DNA of 64,000 nt from NCBI GenBank assembly GCA_963971575.1, contig OZ020612.1, positions 67,949,869-68,013,868 of the forward strand, in the 5' to 3' direction. Below the pieces are notes generated by a model. The model was not told the origin of the DNA, did not search any database, and worked only from the letters and a program-made list of their open reading frames with translations. Source of the stretch: Liopterus haemorrhoidalis. Lineage: Eukaryota > Arthropoda > Insecta > Coleoptera > Dytiscidae. A program made the position numbers and the translations under genes. Positions 11,700-24,176 of the stretch are shown here, piece by piece. Positions within the stretch are counted from its first letter, which is position 1. The number at the start of each line of letters is the position of its first letter.

Positions 11700-12687
11700 T
11701 GGAGATCCATCGAAATGTCAAAATCGGTATGATCACAATACCTCCCTTATATATGTTGGCGGTCGGTAATAAACGTAAAGTTAGTACTCCTGAAGAAGTA
11801 TGTCATACTTCAAACAAAATCCGACTGGAGATAGTTTTAAAAGTTGTGTTAGATATCGGATAACATTGAAAGTTCAAAGGAAATATTGTGTTTCACATTA
11901 TTACGTCAATTCTACGCAAAAAATCCGTAGTGCTAAGGATAAAAGTATAATGTAGAACAGACTTTAGTCATGTAATTGTTAGTGCAAATTCATATATTGA
12001 CATTTAGAATATTTGGGTTCCTACTCTCCACCTAGTTCTAAGAATCATAATACAGCTATGAGATTAATTTCCCAAAGTGAATGCACTATCTAATGTGGGT
12101 GTAAATTTGTACGTGTTTCATCATTGTCCATGGCTGTAGATTTGTTGGTGCATAGCTGGAAGATGCGTGCTCCTTGGAGCGTATAAACGCGGGTGTGCGA
12201 AGGTAGAGCTATGGAATGCAACAATGCCGTTCCAATTAACGCACCACGTTCTCACGGAAACACCGCTAACGCCAACATAGGACGTTACCAGCCATATTCA
12301 GCAGGTGGTCGCTTCACTATATGTCTCATCACACATACAACCTACAAATACATTCTATCCATGAATGTCCAAGGATACTTGTCATAGTGTTTATTGTTTG
12401 AAATCGCAAGACGTAATTTTAAACGTGTATGTACCTGAGTCTGACCGTTGAAAGAACTTGTATCAACGTGTCCAGGGCTCCCTCGGCAACAGGCAAGTTC
12501 TAACCTGTTTGTTTTCAATGGATACACCTTCATCTATGAATTCAAATTAATAACAATGTCAAAATTATCAGTAATGTAAAAATTGAAGTGTAACGTCTCA
12601 CGTTTTTCTGGATTTCGTAGATATCTAGTAAGTGAAGGAGGTCTATAGTGGACCCAAATGCTGAATGTTTTGGACACCTTTTAATAG
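11700..12687. other. No recognisable gene
   Basis: Mixed intergenic sequence, locally less AT-rich (12180-12320), but no exon with recognisable protein content or clear splice structure. Confidence 0.35.
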
Positions 12688-13158
12688 TACCCTTTTCACA
12701 CTAGATCTTTAAGACGATTGAACTTAAACATCATCGATGTTTAATATCGGTTTGCTTTCACACTTGATGTTTAATTTGAAGAAGAAATCTCCATGTAAAG
12801 CTAGTATGTATTGCCAACATAATTTCATATCGTTTGAATTTATTCTGTCATTATTTTGTATATCGAGGTTAGGAGAAGTTTATTTTTTATATTTATTTAA
12901 ATAATAACGCAAATAATCATCTCATAACCTCGATATATAAAATGATAACAGCTGAACATAGATAAAAGAAGAGAAGCACAAATTCAAGGAGTATTTTTTT
13001 ATAATGGGAATTAAGTTGGCAATGCGGGCGAAGTTTAAGACGCAGATCTCTGTCTTAAACATCGGTCGTGTTTAGACGAGGCCGTACGGTTTCACATTAG
13101 CGTTTAAAGATCCATTCACTTAAACATCCGATCTTAAAGATCTAGTGTGAAAAGGGTA
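12688..13158. mobile_element. Harbinger-type MITE, copy 1 (471 bp)
   Basis: Starts TACCCTTTTCACACTAGATC and ends GATCTAGTGTGAAAAGGGTA. Flanks are TAG (12685-12687) and TAA (13159-13161), a diverged 3-bp TSD. Nearly identical in sequence and length to 32555-33025; 38294-38894 is a longer relative in the opposite orientation. Non-coding. Confidence 0.9.
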
Positions 13159-13161
13159 TAA

Positions 13162-13900
13162 GGGAAACTTTTTAAGATCGCAGCGCCATTTACGGCAAAG
13201 CTGGAACACTCGAAAGTGACATTAAACTGTTATTCGTGTATTTGTTTACATGGTGAAAATGAACACGAATTGTATTTTTCCTGTTTTCCGAGCTTTTTTT
13301 AATTTAAATGTAATTACCATTTACAAGATATGTAATAATATACTATTCTAAAGAAATTTCAATGAAATTTTTAGTGTTTCATTGTATTTTTAATTTTTTT
13401 TTGACTGTCTGTCAATATAATAACAAAAATATGGTAAATATATTAGTAAAAATTCTCTGCCTGAAAAAGTAGAAGGGCCTTTTAATATATCTGATGATTT
13501 AGGCAAATTTTGGGTGGAATAAATACTTTTTTTCAGTCTTTTCTTGGACGTAAAAAATCACTATCCATAAAATACAACGAGCAAACATGCATGCATGGGC
13601 TTGGATTTTTGCCCATTTTTAGTTTTTAGGTCCATAAAAACCTACGATCCACTTTCTCTCTGCCTCCAAACATCGTTTCAATTGATATTTGTTTCGATTT
13701 AGGTAAATTATGGAATGTTTAAGAAGGATTCTTTCTTATTCAGGATTTACATTGCGGCACACAATAAAATTTATTGTTTTTTTTTTCCATACTTTACAAA
13801 AATAAAACACAAACAATAAAAAAACACGTATTTCTCCATTGAACAAAACAAAACAATTTCACTGTCGTATCTTCCGTAAATTTCCACCAGATATCAGGGC
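13162..13900. other. No recognisable gene
   Basis: AT-rich intergenic sequence. Nothing coding was recognised. Confidence 0.3.
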
Positions 13901-13914
13901 GCTTAGGAAGTTTC

Positions 13915-14140
13915 TCCTATTGTATACACGTCATTTTTAGGGTTTTGTAGGTATGACCAGCAAAAAACCCTTATAACATCACTCATGTGTCTGTCTGTCT
14001 GTACAGTATAAATTGTAGCCAAACGGCATAACATAAAAAGTTGAAATTTGGTATGCTTATACAACTCTTTAACCCACATATTAAAAAAAATTACTGAGTT
14101 CAATAAAACACATCTCCAGGTAAATATAAACAAATATGTA
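13915..14140. repeat. Dispersed element with (TCTG)n core, copy 1
   Basis: GGGTTTTGTAGGTATGACCA, CCCTTATA, GTCTGTCTGTCTGT, AATTGTAGCC-AACGGC, GTTGAAA-TTGGTATGCTTA and ACAACTCTTT-ACCC occur in this order, and again in the same order at 16868-17090. The family is unassigned; it may be the head of a SINE or of a non-autonomous element. Confidence 0.65.
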
Positions 14141-14149
14141 ATAATTTAA

Positions 14150-15310
14150 AGAAAGCTCTTACAACGCAGATTAAGGAACGAAAAGTTTTCTTAAATTCGT
14201 TTCTTTTAACACGATTTTAGTGAAAAATATGCCAAAAATATTCTTATCCCGCCCCTTTTTAAAATCGTTGGAATTTTTTATATATTCTAATAACGTAATA
14301 TTTGCAAATTATTTAAATTTATTTTAAACAAATTAAATTGAAGCTCTTAGTACCCAAATATCGAATAAAAATGATTATCAAAAATCTGTTGATTTTGATG
14401 TGATTATAGAAAAAAAAATTGTCATCTCCTAATGGGTTTAATTTGCAATTATGTAAGTAATTTACTTCACTATAAAAAAAGCAATATTGATGATATATTT
14501 TTTTAATTGAACTGTACCATACATGTATCTTAAAATTAATGAACAAAACATCTTTTTGGAAAACTTAAACAAAATTTATTAAAAAAATAATGTAAATATG
14601 TTTTAAAAGTGGACAAAATTACATGAACACTGTTATAAAAATAATGTCAAGTAAGCGCCAAGGCATACTATCAACTAGGTGTTGGAAATATTATTATTCA
14701 ACAGCATTCCATTATTATCTACACACTTGAAAAAAAAAAAATAAATAAAAATAATGTCTATATATTTAAAAAAATAATACTAGCTGTTAACTTTGCACTT
14801 GGCCGTCTTGTCAAAATATATTTTCTATGAAATTTTGGGTGGCAATTAATGTAAAAAATTCTCATATGTATCCTACCTTTTTTGTGTAAATATAACAAAA
14901 CATATCGCCTCTATTGTCAAATGTTGACACCTTCTTAAAAGAAATTTTGGGTAAATTTACAATTCTACTTGTGGCTGTTTAGATGTTGGCCCACCTGACG
15001 ACTACAAATTTCTCGGTAGGACAGTTGCGGCATCCTTTTCATTTTTAGAAAAATATATCTTCTTAACTGATTATTGTTCCGTTAAACAAATTAAGGATGA
15101 AGTACAATTAAAGTACTTATTGAAATATGATATTTACTTCTAAATTTACAGTTAAAAACACTTAATTATTACTGTGCTTATTATTTATTATAAAATTAAC
15201 TAAAAATTGATTAAAAGTTATTTTGCAGTTTTGTATAATTTGAAAAATTATGGATAAATATATAGAAATAGATATATAAATTAAGTAGATTTTTTTTATA
15301 AAAATGTTAA
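14150..15310. other. No recognisable gene
   Basis: Very AT-rich sequence with no coding content I can support. Confidence 0.3.
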
Positions 15311-15312
15311 TA

Positions 15313-16235
15313 CAAGGTGTCTCAAAAGAAATTTTATATTTATTTAGCTTACTGCGTGAACGCAACGTATCCGAGGGGCGCGGGGGTTATGTCAATCGGT
15401 AGCCTGGCTCTTGGTAATTCGCTATGGAGCGTTTCTCGGGAGCAGACCGCGTGTTATGCGTGCGAGAGTTTTACAAAAACGGCGATTCGGCGACTGTAGC
15501 GCGTAGAAAATTCTGCAGTATTCGAGGTTTTCGCCACTTAAATGATGCGCCAAGCATTCCTCTCATTCGACATTGGGTTAAAAAGTTTGAAGAGACTGGT
15601 ACAACGCTGGATAAATCAAAATCCGGGCGACCTAGGTCATCAAGAACGGTAGAAAACGTGGAGTATGTTAATCAGTCTGTTCGTGACGACCCGAACCTTT
15701 CAATTCCGAAGCGCGCAAGTGCTTTAAATGTGCATAGATCATCATTACATCGCATTATGCACAAAGACCTAAAGCTGCATCCCTACAAAATTCAATTGGT
15801 GCAAGAATTAAAGCCCCAAGATGCCAGTCAGAGGCTTAATTTCGTAAATTTTCTCAGGCAAATTGATCTCCCGGAGAGGTGATATAAATTGGCCTCCACG
15901 CAGTCCAGATTTAACCCCTATGGACTTTTTCCTATGGGGTTATCTTAAATCTAAAGTTTACGCCAATAAACCGACTTCACTGGCGCATTTGAAAGAAAAT
16001 ATCCGTCACGAAATGGCAGCCATCCCTGAGTCCACCTGCCGAGACGTCATAAGTAATTTTACTGTTCGATTAAATGAGTGCCGAGAACGCGAGGGTCTAC
16101 ATTTAGACGATATTATTGTTAAGAAATAAATCCCCAAAAAGTGTATTTTAATAATTAATAAACATTTTTTCTATATACGGCTTACTTTTTTTTTAATCGA
16201 TCCACTAAATATAAAATTTCTTTTGAGACACCTTG
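15313..16235 (+). mobile_element. Internally deleted mariner-superfamily transposon, 923 bp
   Basis: Ends are 30-bp perfect inverted repeats (CAAGGTGTCTCAAAAGAAAT... at 15313 and its complement ending at 16235) between TA dinucleotides (15311-15312 and 16236-16237). This is the structure of a Tc1/mariner element. It carries two transposase pieces (see next entry). The perfect TIRs imply recent mobility, supplied in trans because the transposase is incomplete. Confidence 0.95.
15424..16129 (+). pseudogene. Deleted mariner-type transposase gene
   Basis: Frame 1 (15424-15882) encodes the N-terminal DNA-binding half: a DUF4817-like HTH (YKNGDSATVARRKF ... IRHWVKKFEETGTTLDK), then a GRPRSSRT linker and a second HTH with SLHRIMHKDL. 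It ends NFLRQIDLPER. A different frame (about 15863-16129) continues with NWPPRSPDLTPMDFFLWGYL to the C-terminus. About 100 residues between, holding the first two catalytic aspartates of the DDD/E triad, are absent. The remaining PMDFF motif would supply the third. Cut-and-paste activity is impossible from this copy. Confidence 0.92.
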
Positions 16236-16237
16236 TA

Positions 16238-16867
16238 ATTTCACGTAGGCTGAAAACTGAACTAGTGTCAACCGGGTCTTGTCTCTTAATATGTTAGACA
16301 AGTGGTTCTAGTACTGTTTGTAACACATATTTATGCATAATACATCTGCCACGAACTTGACGAAAAAAAATAAAATATCAGAAGTTTCGTCGCTTGACCG
16401 TCTGTTGAAATCTCCGAAGATGTGCCGGTTATAACGACCTTGAAGTTTAAAGTAGGTGAACGCTATTTGCATCGCAACTAACGGACATTACTTTTATATT
16501 ATTTTTTAACCGAAATGTCCATTAAAAAACTTAATATTCTAATAAATAGACTTTATTTACGGTAGATTATAATTTTTCTGAAATTACTAGGCCTTTGGAT
16601 ACGATAGTTGAGTTTATATGACAAATAGTATTGTTTTGTATCCGGTATAGGTTAGGTTTTATGTTTAACCGACCGCACAAAGCCGTTAAGAAATAAGCAT
16701 ATCATTTCAATAACTCGAATACCACAACAATTTATAAAAAACTGGCCAATTTCAACGTCAAGCTAAATAATAGATTTGTCTTATTACACCGCTGTACCAT
16801 TAAGAAACTGACCAGATGTACGTGTTGTAAGATAAAGCCCCATTCAGGCTTCCAAAGTAAGCTCTAA
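16238..16867. other. No recognisable gene
   Basis: Intergenic sequence without recognisable coding or repeat structure. Confidence 0.3.
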
Positions 16868-17490
16868 CTGTTGTAATTTTTAGGATTTTGTAGGTATGAC
16901 CAAAAAACCCTTATACCGTCATTTTGTCGTCTGTCTGTCTGTTCGATAAAAATTGTAGCCCAACGGCTAAACCTAGAGAGTTGAAACTTGGCATACTTAT
17001 ACAACTCTTTGACCCGCACATAGGGAAAATATTAAAACATCTAAAAAACATGTCCCCCTAAAAATATAAACAAATATATGCTCATCGAAAAAAAAAATAT
17101 ATTTTTTTTCAATTCTGTGTAGGGTATCAAATGAAAGCCCTTGATACGTGGATTAACGATCAAAATTTTATTTTTGTAAAATAAATTATTTTGATGCGAT
17201 TTTTGCCAAAATTGTGCAAAAAAAAATGTCCCACACCCTGTAGCCCAGATGATTTAAACTAAAAATCTGAAAAAATTTTAAGTAATGTACATTGGTGTGA
17301 ACCGAAATAGCACAACAGGAATTTTTGAACAGATTATGTTTTCGGAAAATAACTAATTTTTTGTTTTTAACTAAAATATGTAAAATATTTAATCCGCTAT
17401 TCAACAAAATAAACTAGTGAACATACGTAGTCCAGTGGTAACGTTCTCGCTTCGTAAGTTACAAACTACTGTTCGAGTCCCGTCAATTTA
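16868..17490. repeat. Dispersed (TCTG)n-core element, copy 2, with a tRNA-like segment
   Basis: 16868-17090 matches 13915-14140. About 330 bp further on, 17424-17484 holds tRNA-like promoter boxes: A-box-like TAGTCCAGTGGTAAC and B-box-like TGTTCGAGTCCCG, about 35 nt apart. A canonical cloverleaf cannot be completed, so this looks like a tRNA-derived SINE segment rather than a tRNA gene. Confidence 0.5.
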
Positions 17491-18900
17491 ATTTTTTCTG
17501 TTTTTATTTTGCATTTTTATTTTGTTTAAATTATTTTGTCAAAATTCTAGTTATATTTTGGCAAATGTTGCATTTAATTTTTAAAAGCGTAAATTTAATA
17601 ACCAGTGGAAAGTGTTGAAATTATAATTTAATTCTATGTTTGAATGTATACGAAATCAGAGGGGCGGAGTTTATGAATAAACAACCAATGGAAGCCATAG
17701 GCGCAATTTTCAAAATATTAATGAACTATATAAAAAATATTAATGCTATATAAAAAAAAATAATGCAAATATTTAAAAACCCAAATAATGGTATTAGGCA
17801 AACGAATTAAAATTAACAACAAAAAAATTATTTTAACATAAAATTTGTTTTTTGCATTCCAAATAATCATCACTTACTTACTAAATACCTGCGAAACCCT
17901 GAAATGTGTGAAAATTCACACTTCAATTAATTTTTTTTAGTTTTAAATATTTAAAATGTGCTTTGTGAAACCATAGAGTCATTCTGTGTAACAAATTAGT
18001 GGTCAGTTTAAGTTTTTTTTTTATGTTAAAATATTTTTTTTTTTGTTAATTTTAATTCGTTAAATTTAATTTTTAAATTTCTACAATAAATAAGAATACG
18101 ATATAGTTCATACACAAAAATTTACATTTTGTATTTTATAATATTAATGATTATTAAATTCTTGAAAAACTAAAATAATTCTCTATTAAACCGTTTAACC
18201 TGTGCAAATATGACGTAATGCCCTGGCATTCCAATGGCGTGATTGTACAGGTTGATGCAGGTTTGAGCGCGTTCGCCTTCTCGGTTTCTCTCAACGGTTT
18301 AAGATCGAACCTGTATCAACACGATTTGATTTTTTGTCTTAAAACGCGGGATTTGTCCAGTCTACTCAAGATCAGACTCGCAACGACTTGTACAAACCAG
18401 AAAATTTTATTTAAACATTATTATTAGAAACAATACCGAATGGTTAAAATCTGAGAAATACGTAAATAATAGAGATATCAACAGCCGATCAAGCGAGTAT
18501 TCGTAGAAACAAGACAATAACAAAGAAAATGGAAAACAAAACTTAATGAAGATTTTAAAGTGGGCCAGGGGAAAAAATTAATGTGAAGTATGAATTTTCA
18601 CACATTTCAGGGTTTTGTAGGTATTTGGTAATTACAAATTGTGGGTACATGTTAAAAACCATATTCTATAACTTTTTAAAGTACGTGCTTTCATCTAGAG
18701 ACAACAACCGTACTTGAGATGCGCTTCCATCAATACCCAGCTATAGCTATCCAGTTCTAGTCAGTCATATAAATATTGTAAACACGGTTTTGCAAAAAAT
18801 TTGAAAACTGTTTTAACATTAAAGTGCATTACTCACAGTTTTTCAGATTTTTATATTAACACCCCTGGGTTAACGCTACGTACAACCCCCAGAGATCATT
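17491..18900. other. No recognisable gene; short dispersed motif copies
   Basis: 17875-17932 and 18588-18645 carry inverted copies of a dispersed motif (GTGTGAATTTTCACACATTT-CAGGGTTT-GTAGGTATTT) that also occurs near 4670, 12600, 46465 and 47197. No gene. Confidence 0.45.
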
Positions 18901-18902
18901 AA

Positions 18903-19605
18903 TTTCTTATACAAAACTAACAATCTAAAATAAAATTAGTGACAATCTATACATCAAATTTTGCACAGAATTTTTATCTATCTAATACGATATTTTTGAT
19001 TGTAGAAATAAATATTGTAAAAATGTTATTGCCAAATAACTTAATAATAGGTATTACACAACAATTTTCTGTAATTTTTTAAATGTATTTGTGGGTTTTA
19101 AATAATTTTTATATTTATATAGTTTTATGTAGAAATGTTCAAATAATACATTAACATTTTTTTCGACATGATTGTTTATAGTTTAGAGCCTTCGTCGAAA
19201 AATATTATACTTGATGATAATAAAATGCCACTTGGTACAAGTATTCTTTACATAAAATGAAACATTTTTATCCGCCGCACCTATATTGAGAACCGCGGCA
19301 GATTCGAGGTGGCGGCAAAAGTAGATTTCCAAGTACAATAACTATAAGTAATTTTCACAATAGAACAAATTATCTCCAAACATATTTGTAGAATGAAGCT
19401 TTAGCTACAATTTGCCGCATGGTACACAAATATGCGTCGAATGGTTTACAAGATGGCGTCTATAACGCAAGTTGTTTATTTACAATTACATGACAGTTCT
19501 TTTGACAATTAAAAATATCCTATTAGGTAGATAAAAATTCGTTGAAAATTTTGATGTATAGATTGTTACTAATTTTATTTCAAGTTGTTAGTCTTGTATA
19601 GGAAA
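18903..19605. mobile_element. Foldback-type element with ~100-bp TIRs
   Basis: 18903-19002 and 19506-19605 are inverted copies, about 88% identical by eye (for example GACAATCTATACATCAAATT versus its diverged complement). The ~500-bp interior has no coding content. Family and TSD not assigned. Confidence 0.75.
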
Positions 19606-20124
19606 CTGTACGGTTGTGCGCACCCTTAAAGGTTGCGGGACAAAGGATATTTAGCACATTTTTGGCAAAAATCGTAATATAATAAAGACATTTAAGACAA
19701 CTACTTTCAATTCCTTAATTTAAAACTGATCTGATCAAAAATTCTTGCTGCACTATTTCGATTCCCGTCAACAATTATAGATTTTTTTTTCAGATCTTTT
19801 TTCAGATCAGTTGCGTCACTGGAAACGTCACATGTTTTTGTGACGTCATTATATTTGAATTATAAATATAGGCATGTTTAAAAATCGTTTTGTTTTAAAG
19901 TCTTCATAGTCTATATTAAATACTTCAAATTTGCACAAACAAAAATCATTTTTTTTTTTGCAACAAAAATAAATCCTAGCAAGTTTAAATTATACATATG
20001 GCTAACTTTGTATGGAAATTCTATTCCGTCTTCTTCCAACTTTTTTATTAAAAGATGCACAGTCGGCACTATTTTTTTCGAATAAAAGTCTTATATTTTA
20101 TTTATTATTGTTTTAGACATTAAA

Positions 20125-20457
20125 CTATCTATTTTCTTCAAAACTTGGTCGTTTTCGTTGCTGATTTTTGCCACGAACAATGATACGTTGAATTCTTCTG
20201 TATGGAACACTAGTTAATTCCGCAGTTCTAAGTATAAGTTTGTCATTACCTTCCCAAAGTAACTTTTTATAAACGTTCAGTATCAGAACTTTGCAATCTT
20301 CTGACAAATGACATTTTTCTTTAGTAGCCACGTCCACATTTTCGCATTCCACGTCAACGTCCACATTTTCGCACTCCAAATCACCTTCCACAGATTCACT
20401 CTTTTCACTACAGAAATTAGGAATTTCTTCAAAATCAAATGGTCGCCAAAGAGCCAT
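20125..20457 (-). CDS. Small unrecognised ORF with acidic repeats and HTH-like tail
   Basis: ATG at 20457 to a stop at 20125, 110 residues. The middle has a direct repeat ECENVDV...VECENVDV, and the tail VLILNVYKKLLWEGN ... ELTSVPYRRIQRII is predicted to be helical and resembles the DNA-binding starts of some insect transposase-like proteins. The basic end RGKNQQRKRP suits nuclear localisation. It may be the first exon of a TE-derived gene. No neighbour supports a function. Confidence 0.4.
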   Translation of the reverse strand: MALWRPFDFEEIPNFCSEKSESVEGDLECENVDVDVECENVDVATKEKCHLSEDCKVLILNVYKKLLWEGNDKLILRTAELTSVPYRRIQRIIVRGKNQQRKRPSFEENR

Positions 20458-20479
20458 GTTGTTAATGTATGCATGCTAT

Positions 20480-21080
20480 GAACGTTGAAAATTATCTAAC
20501 AAACAAGTATAACAACCCCTAAAATTTAGAAACAATAGGATTATAAATTTGGAAAATATTCTTAATGGTTTTTAAAAAACTTCAATTGAACTAGTGTTAC
20601 ATCTATTCGATTAAAAATTAAATTCCCATAATACCTCTTATATTTTTTTTACTGCAATAAGTCTTGGGATTACTGCCATAAACCCATTACGGCGTTGTTA
20701 AGCTTCTTAACAAGAGTGGCCATTTCATTTTGGAAATACTATACAGTGCTACTGCCTAAGAAAATGTTCAACATTTCAATAATTTAAGTAATTAAGTATT
20801 ACCCAGTTTTACCACCCCTATAATCCTCTTTAAATCATACCTGCTATGAAGGTCAGATTAAATCATTCTCTTGTAAGTTGAGACAAACTATACCTGTGAA
20901 ATTATGGTACAGTTTATGCAATTATCATAATATATGTGTAAAATATCTACCCCGCTATCGTATATCGTACAAAACGCAAGTTTATCGTACATGTACTATA
21001 GTTATCGTACGGTTAGCAGCATTGCCAAAAATCAACCTTAACAGAGGTCAAATAGGGAGATAGTATTATTACTACTGCTC
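20480..21080. other. No recognisable gene
   Basis: Intergenic AT-rich sequence; nothing assigned. Confidence 0.3.
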
Positions 21081-21085
21081 TATAA

Positions 21086-21366
21086 AGCCTGTAATACATG
21101 ATGCGATTTCTCATTTTGAATCTCGTACGAGTTATCGTACGATAATTATTCCTAACGGTATCGGTCACGTGACTATGCGCAATAATCTACTGCGTCGATA
21201 TCTGTTCATTTCTATACAATATTTTAGGTCTGGAGCATAAATATTGGATGGTTTTCAATATCGTACAAGATCTCGTACGAAAATCCTGTAGTACACGATA
21301 CAATAATTCTTGTACGATAAATCGTACGAGATTCAAAACGAGAAATCGCATCATGTATTACAGGCT
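21086..21366. mobile_element. 281-bp MITE, copy 1
   Basis: Ends AGCCTGTAATACATGATGCG / CGCATCATGTATTACAGGCT form long TIRs with many internal TCGTACGA palindromes. Same length and about 98% identical by eye to 46692-46972. Flanks TAA and TTA; copy 2 has TTA on both sides, a Harbinger-like 3-bp TSD. Confidence 0.9.
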
Positions 21367-21673
21367 TTAGGGCGTATTTTCTCGTTTATGTTAAAAACAT
21401 TTCCTTGAAATAAAATAAACAGCGAGGGTCCGTTTTAGAAGCAGAGCTCATAAATAACAATTCTAGAGATCAGCTGTTCTATTGACATAGAGAACCCCTG
21501 TTGCAATATATTTTTTGCCGCTAGGGGGTGGAGAAAACCTAATTTTAACAGTGACGTACATAAAAAGGGAAAAATTATAGAAAATAAAAAGTTATAAATA
21601 GCTTAAAATCTTCTTTTCATGGCACTACAAACCGTCATGGATCTTTACTTCTTTGATTAGCTGGATAGATATC

Positions 21674-22542
21674 TGTAGCTCGGAGCATAATTAAAAAATA
21701 ATAAAAATTTAAAAAAATCACTTTCAAGTCGTACCCAGTGCCGTAACTAGGCAGGGGCACATTCCTGGGGCCCAGATCGAAGGGGGCTCCCAGAAAGAAA
21801 GGAAAATATTGGTATAATAGTTTTATTTGAGAGAGGACCTTTAGGTCATCACTTGGATTTCAAAAGTGAAGACCTTTTTTTTAAGACATCACTTGTACCA
21901 TGTGTTCAAAAAGAAATTACGTAAGAGTTGGCTGTGGAAAAATAAAATAATGTGTACTGCAAGCTTTAACTGTCATCACTGTTGTTGTCATAAGTTTCTA
22001 TTGAAAATTAGTTAGTCAATTGTTGTATAAAGCTTGCAATAGACATTATTTTATTTTTCCACAACCAACCCTTATGTAATTTCTTTTGGAACTCGTGGTA
22101 TTATATAGTGTTTAGGGGGCCTCAATTATAAAATCTTGCCCATAAATTATAAATCAGGGCCCGAAAAAATTTAAAAGGTTATTTTAAAGTGGAGAGATTT
22201 ATTTTACTGTGCTGCTTTATAATAAAAAAATTTGCTTGTGCCGTCTGTTGATGAAAAGTTGAACTACGTTTTAAAAACCATATTTTTTCATTGGGTTGTG
22301 ATTTTGTGTCGAAATTGCTTTTATTTCGTGTTTTTAAGTATTTTTACAAATATAATTGTGTTATTTAGTTAACGTTATTGTTACTGATTTATTTTTGGCA
22401 AATTGCAGATTATCTTTTTAAATATATTAATTTTTAAATAAGGGAAAGGTACAATAAAATCGCTGACGTCTCGGCTCTATTTTATCACTCGGTAATTGAA
22501 AGTGGAATATTTTTAATTATTTTTATTATGCTCCGAGCTACA
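21674..22542. mobile_element. TIR element containing nested insertions
   Basis: TGTAGCTCGGAGCATAAT at 21674 and its complement ATTATGCTCCGAGCTACA ending at 22542 bound the element. Inside lie a hAT-like start (CAGTGCCGTAACTAGGCAGG near 21739), a partial ~40-bp minisatellite (21830-21895) and the foldback MITE below. Confidence 0.6.
21896..22100. mobile_element. ~200-bp foldback MITE, copy 1
   Basis: TACCATGTGTTCAAAAAGAA ... GGAACTCGTGGTA: long inverted arms including GTTGGCTGTGGAAAAATAAA and AAGCTTG. Related copies at 50222-50417 and 50574-50785. It lies between TA dinucleotides, as expected for a Tc1/mariner-type MITE. Confidence 0.8.
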
Positions 22543-23055
22543 AATAGCTCTAGTAAGGATGCGAAAGTGTTTAAACCAAAATGGAAAGCATTTTGAACAC
22601 TACAAAAGAACTCTAAAAAAGCATCTCCGCCACTGTTTTAAAACTAGTTATAACTTGGTTACTGGACAATAGTACCCTCCTGTTGGGATTTAGTTATTTA
22701 CTTTGTGACGAACCGAAAGGGCATTTTGGATATAATGACTCTTACAGAAGTCCTTTTAAATGTTTGCCAAGTCTTCAAACCTACTTAAGTTTGACTTATC
22801 TTATCTCTTAAGTTGTATTTAATTTAGTATATACCAATTTAATTTTAGATAACAAAAAGTTTGAAATATAATATTAAAAACAAAGTTTTTGAATCGTTAG
22901 ATAGTTTAAATTTTTTAAATTCATTCCATATAGTTGAGTCACCAAAAAACGTTAAATTTCATTCAACATATTTGGCAATGAAAAGTTGATGATTTACAAA
23001 AACACTCAATTTTTGCCTTAGGCTCACTTTTTTTACATCACAAACTGCTAATCCA
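22543..23055. other. No recognisable gene
   Basis: AT-rich intergenic sequence. Confidence 0.3.
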
Positions 23056-23059
23056 TTAA

Positions 23060-24176
23060 GGCCCGGTCTTTCCACCTTCTGATAAACTTCTGGGTAACTA
23101 TCTGATAGATAAAGTTATCTGATACTTTATCTGTTGGATAAATGTCATCCCGTCTTTCAATACAAATTTATCTGTCAGATGGTTATCTGACGGATAATGA
23201 GACTGACATATTAAATCCTCAGATTGGTAACACTGAATGTGTAACTGAAACAGGCATTGAGAAAGATTTTTTTTTTTTTCTCTATGGAAATAAATAAATA
23301 AATTGGTAAACTGACAGCTATCGAGCCGTTTTTTTGGTTATTGTCATTAATAAAATTAAATTTATGTATGCGTTATACAAGATTTTAGCAATTATTAATG
23401 TCGTAAGCATGTAATAAAATTAGGGGGATGAAAAATAGATAGTAGATATTAATAATAATTGTTCGACGTTTATTTAATTTTTTAATTTTATTATGATTGA
23501 TGTAAATACAAAACAAGTTATAATAAATTTGAAAATAAAAAATTAAATCACGGAGTATTCTTTCATTTTCATTTCTTCTAAGTAATCAGTTTCTTCAGGT
23601 ACGTCACCGACACAGTACTGATCTTTTGTGGGTGGTTCTTCATATCCACTCTTGTAACGTTACACCATTTACTTCACCCTTTTTTTCACAGAAGAAAGCA
23701 GTTTCACTAACATTTCATCCCAGGCTGCAATCACTCGTGGATAGCGGGCAATTTCGTAAAATACTCGTTGAAATTTGTGTATTTAATTTTCCGTACAAGA
23801 CATACAAATGAAATCAGGTATAAGCTGGATATTGCACGAGATACTTTTTTCATATTTTTTCTCACCGTGGACCAGTGCACTGTTATATTGGAGTTAAGGC
23901 ATTATTTCTACAATTAATAAAAATCAAACAAATTATATTTTTTCAAGTCCATTTTGCAATTTATTGTTCCAAGAAATCATATAATTTCTAACTTTTTGAC
24001 AGTGACAGCACTTATTTGTTACTTATTCGCTACTTTGACTACCGAATAACTTATCTGCCAGATAGCATAGTTTATTCGGAGGAATAACTTTATCTGAAGG
24101 TGGAAAGACGCTTTATTGTTTTTATCCGTTAGATAACGTTACCAGCAACTTTATCTGAAGGTGGAAAGACCGGCCC
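23060..24176 (-). mobile_element. DNA transposon flanked by TTAA, 1117 bp
   Basis: Outer ends GGCCCGGTCTTTCCACCTTC and GAAGGTGGAAAGACCGGCCC are inverted, with TTAA on both sides (23056-23059 and 24177-24180). Subterminal TTATCTGAxGG/GATAA motifs repeat several times at each end. On the minus strand near 23545-23645 an open phrase GYEEPPTKDQYCVGDVPEET and LEEMKMKEYSVI-stop looks like the C-terminus of a transposon protein. TTAA suggests piggyBac-like integration. A TTA/TAA Harbinger-type TSD is the alternative. Confidence 0.75.

Noticed and set aside
11532..11732. Open frame reading RQTDGHTDRQTDKQTDRQTD
   Set aside because: It is a translation of the (ACAG)n microsatellite.
17424..17484. A functional tRNA gene
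   Set aside because: A- and B-box-like motifs are present but acceptor and anticodon stems cannot be paired. It is within a dispersed repeat.
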